IMG/VR virus record: IMGVR_UViG_3300025168_000842 | Location: 1-20,849 of that record | Length of the DNA: 20,849 bases | Reading direction: 5' to 3' (one strand) | From: a virus | Shown: positions 9,533-16,271 of the stretch, piece by piece | Position numbering within the stretch: position 1 is the first letter of the stretch | How the letters are laid out: each line of letters begins with the position of its first letter | Position numbers and translations under genes: made by a program | Notes under the pieces: model-generated | Told to the model about the DNA's origin: nothing | Databases searched by the model: none | Seen by the model: only the letters and a program-made list of their open reading frames with translations

Positions 9533-12500
9533 AGATTAGATGCGGTGGACCTTGAACTATAGCTGGCTTCAAATGTGACGGCTTGTAGGTTACTCGGCAA
9601 CGGTGTGTCATTCAGGATCTCAATCTTAACAGAGTCAGATTCTGCAAACACTGGAAATCTAAAATCTCCTGTTTCGTTCGGACGAGATCCTAGAAGGTTT
9701 CCAGCAGACAGGAAATTCCCACTGAAATCATATTCAATAGGAGTGCCATCGCTGCTTCCAATTTCAGGAGTCACCCGAACCACAAAGCACGCAGTGTCAT
9801 CATAAACCACTGTTACATAACGGATTTGATGTCGTCCTACCGCAATAATCTCCCAGCCTCCGCCCTGCTTAGGTCGTTTAAGAACAGGCTTACTGATTTC
9901 ATATCGCATTGTGTAAGGAATACCAATGTAATACTTCTTATAGGAGTCCATCTCTTCTTTAAGTGTGATGGTATTTGTTCCTACAGTGTATGAGTCAACA
10001 GTCATCAACTCCCCGTCGTCGTCCACAACCTGCATTGTGTCCCCGTCAGCGATCAGATAATCTGAAGGAAGCGTAATAGTAAACCCCGGACTGTCTGATG
10101 TTGTTACTTCTGTACGCCTGTCTAGGTGGGTGACAAAGTCTTTTCCAGCATCTAGAAGCCCTGTTTGAAGGTTCATTTTTTCTAGATACGTCTTCCCATC
10201 TCTAACAAGAACTATATATAACGCCTGTTTGATGAATCTCATATCAACAAGTTCAGCATTATTAAATACAAACTTACACCACGCTGATTGTAGGCTCCCC
10301 TCAGCAGCTTTGAAGTATTTATAGACGTACATGGTGTCCGTCTCGCTCCCCATCATGACTACGATATCCTCGTGAGAAGAAGCACTGATCTTCTTAATAG
10401 GTCCCTTCACATATCGAGGAACCTGTGCAGAAGCCTCAACAGCATCAAATTGAATATCAGAGTTGCCCGTTCTGTAGAACTCTCTAAGACCGCTGTGTGT
10501 GCCTCTATTAAAGGCAAAGAAAAGAGAAGGGCCTACAGTAAATGGTTCAACACTGGTGTCTATATCAAAGTTAGTAACCTGAGATATGGAAGCTGTAGCA
10601 GGAGATAGGATCGTCTCTCCTTGAAGAGCAAACTGCGTCCTTGTAGAGAACAAGATCAAACGATCACTAAAGGGTGCTGCTTGGAACAGCTCGTTTACTT
10701 CCGTTCCCCCAACTCCAACATCAATTACTGCGGTATCTAGGAGAGAAGTCACAGTGTTTCTGAAGAAGTTGAAATACCCTCCTACTTCGCTCATGATCGA
10801 ATTCTCTCCAGCGAGGACTACAAGTCGATTCTTGAAGAAGGAAATGTCATTGATTTTCTTAGAAACAAAAGAAGGCAGTGGGTTAGTTTCGTCGTCTCCT
10901 GCTGCTCGCTCTTGCCACTTGAATCCAGTGTAATCCGCTCCTGCGGGAATATAGCTAGGCGATCCGTCTTCTTCAGAAGAAATGCCGCCTGTAAATTCTG
11001 AAGGAGTGGATTTTAAGATGTTTAAAAACCCCTCGCCAACCGTTGTAGTCCACTGGCCTCTGCCGAACTCGTCTACTGGCTTAAAGTATTCACCAGAACC
11101 GCTAGAGCTTTCAGGGTGGTGTATGACGTAATCAGAAAGCCTGTCGGAATCTACTGTGGTGGGGTCTAGATAGCCCTGTTGGTAATATCTGATATACACG
11201 CCCGTGGAGGAGTTGGTTTCATCAAAATACCAATAGTGTTTAGTAGAATGTGTAGTTGTAAACACATTTCCTATGGCATTGCCATAAACAGGAGCAAAGA
11301 TGTCTTGATAAGAGCCGTTGATATATGCCTCACCTTGAACGAAGTCGCCAACACCGTTTCCATAAGATCTTCTATTTGGGTCCGTATCACCATAGAAACT
11401 GTAGTACGACGTTTGACCCGGAGGCTGCCAGTAGTAGTTAGTACGGTCAGGGCTTAACATGTCTGTGTAAACAATCTCAGTGTTGCCGGTGTCGCCTGCG
11501 ACAACTTGAGTAAGAGTTACTTTAGTCCCATCACAGACAGCTGAAATTTTCCCTTGGTGGCCATTAGGCGAATTAACAGCATAGGCAAATTGTTCAGCTT
11601 GATTAGCAGGAGACGGCATGCACCTAACTAGAACTTTGTCTCCACTGCTATAACTTTCTAGACTGTCCTCAGTATCCAACTCTCCAGTTGTGACACTGTC
11701 TCCATCCCTGTTGTAGTTTGTAAAGGCATATGTTTTTTCTGTTCCATCGGTAGACTTTAAAGTGACTGCCAGAGCGTCAGCAAAGTAAGTCCCGCTGTGA
11801 TACTTATATGTATGCTTGCTCCAAGAAGCGGCACGAGACTTAAAGTCCATCACAGTTGAGGCTGCTGCTGAATCTGAAGACGCTGGGGAGGTTCCACCAT
11901 TAGCCCGTTTAACCAGAAACGTGCCGTCAGATTGTCTAATTAGAAGGTGGGGAAGAGTGTTGTAGTTATATTTATACTCCACATTAGGAGCAACAGTTTC
12001 TTCCCACACACCTTTAGCAAGCGTGGTGGAAGTCCCATCATTCGGAACAAACTTCACATAGTAATCATCTATGGCCTTATCAGGATCGCCTTCAATTTTG
12101 ACGATCATGTCTTTCATTGCAATGCCCGGAAGCTCTGCAAAGCTAGTAGTAACCATGATTCCATCAGCGTTGCTCTTAATAAGAGAGTGAGCCGCATCTC
12201 CCAAGGAGTCTTCTACAGTCATCTCAAAAGCAGCTGGAGTGTCTCGCTCAATATGGACCACACTGCCTTTATTAGTAGCGTTATAAGTGCCTGTAGCAAA
12301 CTCTGATGCGGTCGTGCCGGTCGGTAGGCCGTCGTCCTCATCTACTAGAAGTCTAGCTATATCGTTGCTGCCGGGCTGAGGATTAGAAGCCGTACTTGTC
12401 CCTGTAACACTAGCGATGGGCGTATCAGATCCTGAATAAACTTTAAACTCAGTGCCGTACCCAGCAGTTTTAATCCAGAGAAGAGCCTCGTGCTTTGCAG

Positions 12501-12957
12501 CAGTTGCCCCACGGCTGTAGACAGACTTGGCAGTATCCATTGCTACATCAACGTCAGTGTTTACTAAAAAGGTGACATCAGCAATCGAGACAGCTTTAAA
12601 GGAAGACTGAGGAGTGCTGCTCTGTAGATATGTACTGTCGTCTACGTCCAGAAATACTGTCTTATTCTGGCCCGCTGTATCCACAATGTTTACAGACCCA
12701 GAGCCGTCCAAGAACACCATGAACTCTTCTTCGGTGTCTCTAGTAACAATGTGACTAAAAGAGCTGCTTAGATTAACAGAGTTGGTCGCTGATTTAATCT
12801 CAGCCACATGCTCTGTTGGTGGTCTCTTAATCAACCCGCCAATAAGAAGTGGGACAGCATTCTCTTGAGCCTCGCATTGATTCATTAACCTCTGGGAAGA
12901 CGGCTGCTGAGAAACCCCACCAGTCAAACTAGGCATGGTGGTAGTAATCAGCGGCAT
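9529..12957 (-). CDS. Tail tubular protein B (T7 gp12-like nozzle), enlarged
   Basis: The protein has 1142 residues; T7 gp12 has about 794. gp12 forms the hexameric tail nozzle below the gp11 ring. The N-terminus MPSLTGGVSQQP (8-19) and the stretch IKRPPTEHVAEI (43-54) are typical. RQSDGTFLVKR is at 341-351. The block WQERAAGDDETNPLPSFV (681-698) and ISFFKNRLVVLAGEN (705-719), followed by VIDVGVGGTEVNELFQAAPFSD (about 744-765), are the most conserved core. In T7-like relatives the DGTF segment runs almost directly into the W-x-x-R-GDD-N-P-PSF segment; here about 325 residues separate them, accounting for nearly all of the extra length. The ATG overlaps the gp11-like stop by one base (TGATG). 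Confidence 0.93.
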   Translation of the reverse strand: MPLITTTMPSLTGGVSQQPSSQRLMNQCEAQENAVPLLIGGLIKRPPTEHVAEIKSATNSVNLSSSFSHIVTRDTEEEFMVFLDGSGSVNIVDTAGQNKTVFLDVDDSTYLQSSTPQSSFKAVSIADVTFLVNTDVDVAMDTAKSVYSRGATAAKHEALLWIKTAGYGTEFKVYSGSDTPIASVTGTSTASNPQPGSNDIARLLVDEDDGLPTGTTASEFATGTYNATNKGSVVHIERDTPAAFEMTVEDSLGDAAHSLIKSNADGIMVTTSFAELPGIAMKDMIVKIEGDPDKAIDDYYVKFVPNDGTSTTLAKGVWEETVAPNVEYKYNYNTLPHLLIRQSDGTFLVKRANGGTSPASSDSAAASTVMDFKSRAASWSKHTYKYHSGTYFADALAVTLKSTDGTEKTYAFTNYNRDGDSVTTGELDTEDSLESYSSGDKVLVRCMPSPANQAEQFAYAVNSPNGHQGKISAVCDGTKVTLTQVVAGDTGNTEIVYTDMLSPDRTNYYWQPPGQTSYYSFYGDTDPNRRSYGNGVGDFVQGEAYINGSYQDIFAPVYGNAIGNVFTTTHSTKHYWYFDETNSSTGVYIRYYQQGYLDPTTVDSDRLSDYVIHHPESSSGSGEYFKPVDEFGRGQWTTTVGEGFLNILKSTPSEFTGGISSEEDGSPSYIPAGADYTGFKWQERAAGDDETNPLPSFVSKKINDISFFKNRLVVLAGENSIMSEVGGYFNFFRNTVTSLLDTAVIDVGVGGTEVNELFQAAPFSDRLILFSTRTQFALQGETILSPATASISQVTNFDIDTSVEPFTVGPSLFFAFNRGTHSGLREFYRTGNSDIQFDAVEASAQVPRYVKGPIKKISASSHEDIVVMMGSETDTMYVYKYFKAAEGSLQSAWCKFVFNNAELVDMRFIKQALYIVLVRDGKTYLEKMNLQTGLLDAGKDFVTHLDRRTEVTTSDSPGFTITLPSDYLIADGDTMQVVDDDGELMTVDSYTVGTNTITLKEEMDSYKKYYIGIPYTMRYEISKPVLKRPKQGGGWEIIAVGRHQIRYVTVVYDDTACFVVRVTPEIGSSDGTPIEYDFSGNFLSAGNLLGSRPNETGDFRFPVFAESDSVKIEILNDTPLPSNLQAVTFEASYSSRSTASNL
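10924..11901 (-). other. Inserted domain region within tail tubular protein B (residues about 353-678)
   Basis: This stretch interrupts the conserved gp12 core. Two parts can be told apart. Residues about 385-497 look like a beta-rich module with VNSPNGHQGKI and GTKVTLTQVVAGDTGNTEI, a pattern I know from assorted phage structural proteins. Residues about 500-660 are rich in Tyr, Gly, Ser and Asn (NYYWQPPGQTSYYSFYGD; KHYWYFDE; YIRYYQQGY), a composition often seen in exposed, carbohydrate- or surface-contacting domains. Boundaries are approximate and set by the flanking conserved segments. Function is unknown. Confidence 0.6.
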
Positions 12958-13580
12958 CAGTAGAGCCTCCCTGTGCCAAGAGAATCAGTTCTGTTGACAA
13001 TTCGGTAAACATCATAGTTCTGGAAAATTGAAGAATCTGCGGTGTCCATCTGGAACTCTTTAAGCAGAGCAAAGGCACGGACCTCGTCCTCACGAGAGAA
13101 TGCGTGGTGCTTCTCTGAGCCGACCATACGGTCTTGGAACACTCTAGCTGCCTTGATCGTCACATAGCGACGTACAGGCTCTGGAAGCTCGCTCCAGTCC
13201 AATACATAGATGACACAGGCTTTCACTGCCTTCGTAAACTCATAAGTGTTGTCGGTCTTGTTAAACAGCTTGTCGCCACGTTGAGTGACATCTCGGCTGT
13301 CTGTGCTACCAGTCAATGTTGTAGGTTTGATATCAATCCTGACAATACTTTCCGGCAACGTGATTTCTTTAGTTGTCGAATCAGGAGTAAATTTAACATC
13401 CAGCTGAGTATTAAAGTGCCAGCCCATAGTCTGCACTTCTCGGCTTATCTCAGTCAGAATGTTGTTTGCAATAGCAGCATCAGCATTTTTTTGCTCTTCA
13501 AGAGATGTAATAGGAGGCTCTCCGACAGCCGACAACATGGTGTTGACAGCCTCCAACTCGTTTGTTCTTGTTCCTGCCAT
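12957..13580 (-). CDS. Tail tubular protein A (T7 gp11-like gatekeeper)
   Basis: The protein has 207 residues, near the 196 of T7 gp11, the dodecameric ring that joins the portal to the nozzle. The N-terminus ELEAVNTMLSAVGEPPI (8-24) is the family signature, followed by IANNILTEISREVQTMGWHFN (about 37-57), again typical. The middle part (LPESIVRIDI, RGDKLFNKTDNTYEF) and the later ELPEPVRRYVTIKAARVFQDRMVGS region fit the same family. An AGGAG sits 9 bases before the ATG. It is the first gene after the terminator downstream of the capsid gene, so it depends on readthrough or on a promoter in the gap. Confidence 0.93.
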   Translation of the reverse strand: MAGTRTNELEAVNTMLSAVGEPPITSLEEQKNADAAIANNILTEISREVQTMGWHFNTQLDVKFTPDSTTKEITLPESIVRIDIKPTTLTGSTDSRDVTQRGDKLFNKTDNTYEFTKAVKACVIYVLDWSELPEPVRRYVTIKAARVFQDRMVGSEKHHAFSREDEVRAFALLKEFQMDTADSSIFQNYDVYRIVNRTDSLGTGRLY

Positions 13581-13597
13581 TGTTCTTTACTCCTAAA

Positions 13598-13636
13598 GAA
13601 AAAGGGGACGGCCCTTAGAGTTTAAGGACCGCCCCC
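13598..13636 (-). terminator. Intrinsic terminator after the capsid gene (position of T7 T-phi)
   Basis: On the minus strand a 14-base-pair stem with a 5-base loop occupies 13636-13604: GGGGGCGGTCCTTA, loop AACTC, then TAAGGGCCGTCCCC, with two G-T pairs. It is followed at once by TTTTTC and more T residues. This is a textbook rho-independent terminator and lies between capsid and gp11-like genes, exactly where T7 terminates part of its late transcripts. It would reduce transcription of the tail genes relative to capsid. Confidence 0.9.
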
Positions 13637-13660
13637 GACACTGGGAGACTCAACTCGCTC

Positions 13661-13690
13661 AGTATAACACAAATCTCAGAGGGAGATCAA
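13661..13690 (-). promoter_or_regulatory. Candidate host sigma-70-type promoter ahead of the tail genes
   Basis: On the minus strand TTGATC (13690-13685) and TATACT (13666-13661) are separated by 18 bases, and the -10 hexamer is preceded by TGT, an extended -10 element. The terminator follows about 25 bases later, so any transcript would have to pass it. The match may be chance, as it overlaps an inverted repeat. Confidence 0.3.
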
Positions 13691-13697
13691 GTGTTAT
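13664..13697 (-). repeat. Inverted repeat just after the capsid stop codon
   Basis: ATAACAC (13697-13691) pairs perfectly with GTGTTAT (13670-13664), and ATCTC with GAGAT pairs inside it, giving a two-part stem of 7 and 5 base pairs. No T-run follows. It could be an RNA processing site, a 3'-end stabiliser or an operator. Confidence 0.55.
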
Positions 13698-13709
13698 CAA
13701 ACTCATCCA

Positions 13710-14831
13710 TCAACCTGCGTCAAGGATGAACTCACAGCAAGCCTCTTCGCGGAGGACACCGTGGCCCATAGCGTACTTAGCCATGAGCAGAGTACCAAGC
13801 CTATCCATGTAGTACTCAGACTCCATAGAAAGATCCATCAGCTTGACAGTGCCGACACCTTCAGTCTGGAAGCAGATGCCACACAGCTGTTGGAAGTCAG
13901 CATTACCGTAACCAATACCACCCGTTCCAAAGACATCGTTGTTGACGCTTGTGGATGCATGGATGTCAGCATCAGTTGCTGCACCACTAGGAAGATGGTT
14001 GCTCTTGAGAACGCGGATACCAGCGACGGAAACGATGTTACCCATTGCTGTTGAGCCGTTGCCTTCATTACCGTAATCACGGTTGATTGCGTCCGTATTT
14101 TCTTTGATCAGCTTGTAATACTGGCTCGGTGGAAGGAGACAGTATCGACCTTCTGATGGCACGTTCTTTGAATCGAACAGCTCTGCTGCCAAGAACATAG
14201 CCTGAACCAGAGCTGCACCTGTCGCAGCCGCTGGAGTCGAGCCGTTGTCCGTAATGTTGCCGGTTGAAATGGCAATTTCATTTGCAGTCGCAGAAGTGTT
14301 GTCACCCAAGTTAATACGCGCACCGCCATAGGTGTCATCGCCACCGTTGACTGTGGTTCCGAACCGATCTGTCAAAGCTCTTGCAGCAGCAATAACAGTA
14401 CGAATCAGGTTCTTGTCAGCCGTGTAGGCCAACTGCCGCCCAATTTCAGTGCTGTAGATGCTGCGAACCTCATAGTGATTCTTTGCTTCATCAATATCAG
14501 CAAGGAATGCGGAAGCTGTGAGAACACCATCAATAGAGATGGTCCGCTCTGCGTGCTTGACGTTCGACAGATAGGTGTTTCCATCTGCCTGCTCATCAGC
14601 AAACAAGCTGTCGCCGGGGGTGTGATACTTAGCTTCTGCTACGCCAGATACTGGGAACTGTGCAGTTTTACCACTGGTGATCGTGCGGACACGACTAAGT
14701 GGAAGCATTACGTTGTTCTCTTCAAACGTGGTAAGAACCTCGCCTGAGAAAACCTTCAAAAAGAGAGCATCAACGTCTCCGGCAAGGTTTGCTTGTCCGA
14801 GTCGTGATGGATCTGCGCCGTAATAAGTCAT
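13710..14831 (-). CDS. Major capsid protein (T7 gp10-like)
   Basis: The protein has 373 residues; T7 gp10A has 345. The N-terminal part reads NLAGDVDALFLKVFSGEVL (15-33) and then LPLSRVRTITSGKTAQFPVSG (about 43-63) with YHTPGD (69-74), followed by HAERTISIDGVLTASAFLADID (about 93-114) and the helix EIGRQLAYTADKNLIRTVI. These are the usual landmarks of the T7-like HK97-fold capsid protein: N-arm, E-loop and spine helix. Later, YCLLPPSQYYKLI fits the family's A-domain region. GGAG lies 8 bases before the ATG. There is no long alternative frame over its end, so a T7 10B-type frameshift product is not supported. The gene is isolated by a structured leader upstream and a terminator downstream, which fits high and separately set expression. 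Confidence 0.95.
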   Translation of the reverse strand: MTYYGADPSRLGQANLAGDVDALFLKVFSGEVLTTFEENNVMLPLSRVRTITSGKTAQFPVSGVAEAKYHTPGDSLFADEQADGNTYLSNVKHAERTISIDGVLTASAFLADIDEAKNHYEVRSIYSTEIGRQLAYTADKNLIRTVIAAARALTDRFGTTVNGGDDTYGGARINLGDNTSATANEIAISTGNITDNGSTPAAATGAALVQAMFLAAELFDSKNVPSEGRYCLLPPSQYYKLIKENTDAINRDYGNEGNGSTAMGNIVSVAGIRVLKSNHLPSGAATDADIHASTSVNNDVFGTGGIGYGNADFQQLCGICFQTEGVGTVKLMDLSMESEYYMDRLGTLLMAKYAMGHGVLREEACCEFILDAG

Positions 14832-14850
14832 TTTGGTTTCTCCGTATTTT

Positions 14851-14878
14851 GACTTTGATTTACTAGGGATACAAAGTC
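14851..14878 (-). repeat. Inverted repeat next to the capsid ribosome site
   Basis: GACTTTG and CAAAGTC are perfect 7-base arms separated by 14 bases. The 3' arm ends 7 bases before the GGAG of the capsid gene, close enough to influence ribosome access or to serve as a protein-binding dyad. Confidence 0.55.
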
Positions 14879-14925
14879 GGGACGGTTAGAAGCTCAGACT
14901 TCAAGGTTGTCCTCAGCAGAGGGCC

Positions 14926-14943
14926 AAGAATCTACTGATTCTT
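14926..14943 (-). repeat. Hairpin 2 of the capsid leader
   Basis: AAGAATC and GATTCTT form a perfect 7-base-pair stem around a 4-base loop (AGTA). Confidence 0.65.
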
Positions 14944-14954
14944 AACGTCACCAA

Positions 14955-14984
14955 ATCCCACACTCCTCCCTAAGAGGATGGGAT
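14955..14984 (-). repeat. Hairpin 1 of the capsid leader
   Basis: ATCCCA and TCCTC pair with GAGGA and TGGGAT around a 5-base loop, with a 3-base bulge (GTG) on one side. It begins about 10 bases after the upstream stop codon; no T-run follows, so it is not a typical terminator. Confidence 0.6.
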
Positions 14985-14993
14985 AACAATCAT

Positions 14994-15488
14994 TTAACTC
15001 GTACTTGTAGCTGTTGTGTTGCTGACTTTAACAGCAGCATCCATACCAGCGTTGTACGATTTTTCTTTCTCTTTAGCCAGAGCTTTAGTGGCTCCCGGCT
15101 TGTTCAAGAACAGCCCTGTAACAAGACTGAGTCCTGTAAGAAGGAAGGCCCCGCCGGGCAGTGCCGACAGGGGTCCTTGGGCCGATTCTGCTCCAACATT
15201 GACAGCTGAGGAAAGCATCCCCCAGATGAAATTAGATTCATCAATGCTGGCTTGGAATTGAGCGGTATTAGATTCCACATAGTGGACCCACGAATCCCAA
15301 GTATATACCGATTCATTCAGGCTAATTTGGGAGGGGACTGCAAGAGACTGGCGGACACCTGTAGGCACATCCACCTTCACCATATCCCCTAGAGAGCATC
15401 CAGAGGCGAGTAGAAGGCCCACAGCAATAGCTGCTGTAATGCCGCCGACCATCAAGCCGTTTTTGTTTTCGTTAATCCACTCTCGCAT
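14994..15488 (-). CDS. Putative phage lipoprotein or membrane protein between scaffold and capsid genes
   Basis: I do not recognise a named family. With the ATG at 15488 the protein has 164 residues; a longer frame from GTG at 15500 overlaps the scaffold stop, but GAGGG ends 5 bases before the ATG and supports it. The N-terminus is charged (MREWINENKNG), followed by a hydrophobic segment at about 11-30 that ends LLLASGCS, where ASG-C31 resembles a lipobox. A second hydrophobic stretch (AFLLTGLSLVTGLFL) lies at about 114-128. Between them is a soluble region with aromatic residues (YTWDSWVHYVES), and the C-terminus is Lys/Ala-rich. It could be an inner-membrane or lipid-anchored protein involved in assembly, in lysis or in excluding other phages; the sequence does not decide between these. 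Confidence 0.75.
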   Translation of the reverse strand: MREWINENKNGLMVGGITAAIAVGLLLASGCSLGDMVKVDVPTGVRQSLAVPSQISLNESVYTWDSWVHYVESNTAQFQASIDESNFIWGMLSSAVNVGAESAQGPLSALPGGAFLLTGLSLVTGLFLNKPGATKALAKEKEKSYNAGMDAAVKVSNTTATSTS

Positions 15489-15493
15489 AATGT

Positions 15494-15498
15494 CCCTC
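15494..15498 (-). promoter_or_regulatory. Ribosome site that fixes the lipoprotein start
   Basis: GAGGG on the minus strand, 5 bases before the ATG at 15488. It begins inside the scaffold stop codon region and favours the ATG over the GTG at 15500. Confidence 0.65.
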
Positions 15499-16267
15499 AC
15501 AAAATGTTGGAATTACTCAATCGCGTTTCAATATCTTGACGATACGCTGCGTCTTTCGCATACCGTGGATCTCTCATCGCTTCTGTCAATTCTGCAAGAG
15601 AGCGGAAGCCGCTTCCTGAGAACTCAGAACTAGTGCTTCCTTGAAGTAGATCTCGGGGACCCGCTCCGCCAGCCGTCCAACGGCTGTGAAGGCTGCGGAT
15701 AGCAAACATCATCTCGTCAGGATTACCTTTGGATACCGCGTTATTAAACGCTTCTTGCTCGCCCTCAGGCAGATTCTCAGCAGCCCAACTAGTCATCTTG
15801 TTATATGACTCTTCACCGCCTACTTCGTTGTAGATGCCATCAAAGTGATTCTTAAGAACCGCTTGTTGACCTGAAATATAAGCGTCTACATAGTCACGGG
15901 GAATTCCCATGTCAGTAATCGCGTCACGGGATTCCTCAGAGATATCTCCTGTTTCAAAGAACTCGGTGGAATACTCGCTCAAAGACTCGGTTGAAATTGT
16001 GCCAGAAACATCATTAGTTTCTTCAACACCTTCTTCTCCGCCTTCTTCACCCTGTCGGGACTGTGTGTAGGCAGATTCCAATTCGGAATAGGCTTGTGCA
16101 AAGTCCTCGGCACTGTTGAATTTCTCAGGCAGCCACTCGGGTCGTTCCTGAACCGGCTCTTCAATCTGTTGAGTTTCTTCCGATTGTTCAAGGTTTGCCA
16201 AGTCCTCCTCGGAAAATGCTTCCGTGGGTTGGTCTTTAACTACTTCAACTTTCTGATAATCAGCCAT
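15497..16267 (-). CDS. Capsid assembly scaffold protein (T7 gp9-like)
   Basis: The protein has 256 residues and is strongly acidic in its first 95, with runs of Glu and Asp (GEEGGEEGVEE at about 73-83). PEWLPEKF at 43-50 followed by SAEDFAQAYSELE is the segment shared by scaffold proteins of T7-like phages. The C-terminal part is helical, with arginines (SLAELTEAMRDPRYAKDAAYRQD), as expected for a scaffold whose C-terminus contacts the capsid shell. GGAG lies 7 bases before the ATG, inside the portal stop region; the gap to the portal stop is only 4 bases. It lies directly after the portal gene, as in T7. Confidence 0.9.
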   Translation of the reverse strand: MADYQKVEVVKDQPTEAFSEEDLANLEQSEETQQIEEPVQERPEWLPEKFNSAEDFAQAYSELESAYTQSRQGEEGGEEGVEETNDVSGTISTESLSEYSTEFFETGDISEESRDAITDMGIPRDYVDAYISGQQAVLKNHFDGIYNEVGGEESYNKMTSWAAENLPEGEQEAFNNAVSKGNPDEMMFAIRSLHSRWTAGGAGPRDLLQGSTSSEFSGSGFRSLAELTEAMRDPRYAKDAAYRQDIETRLSNSNIL

Positions 16268-16271
16268 TTAG

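Larger units (their letters stand above)
14832..14993 (-). promoter_or_regulatory. Structured leader region of the capsid gene
   Basis: This 162-base gap has no credible gene and contains five inverted repeats in a row on the transcribed strand: 14984-14955, 14943-14926, 14922-14911, 14902-14889 and 14878-14851. The last lies just upstream of the ribosome site (GGAG, 14843-14840). T7 places its strongest late promoter and an RNase III site here. I see no T7 or SP6 promoter consensus, so a promoter for the phage's own polymerase, if present, has an unknown sequence. Confidence 0.6.

Noticed and set aside
11947-12306. Plus-strand frame of 119 codons within tail tubular protein B
   Set aside because: Antisense to a strongly supported gene, no motif and no upstream initiation signal.
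13680-13720. A T7 10B-like frameshift extension of the capsid protein
   Set aside because: Alternative frames after the capsid stop close within about ten codons, so no meaningful extended form exists.
14955-14984. Hairpin 1 of the capsid leader as an intrinsic terminator
   Set aside because: The stem is bulged and the following bases (TTTGGTGA) do not form a T-run.
14832-14993. A T7- or SP6-type phage promoter before the capsid gene
   Set aside because: No stretch resembles the known consensus cores; a divergent promoter may exist but cannot be named from this window alone.
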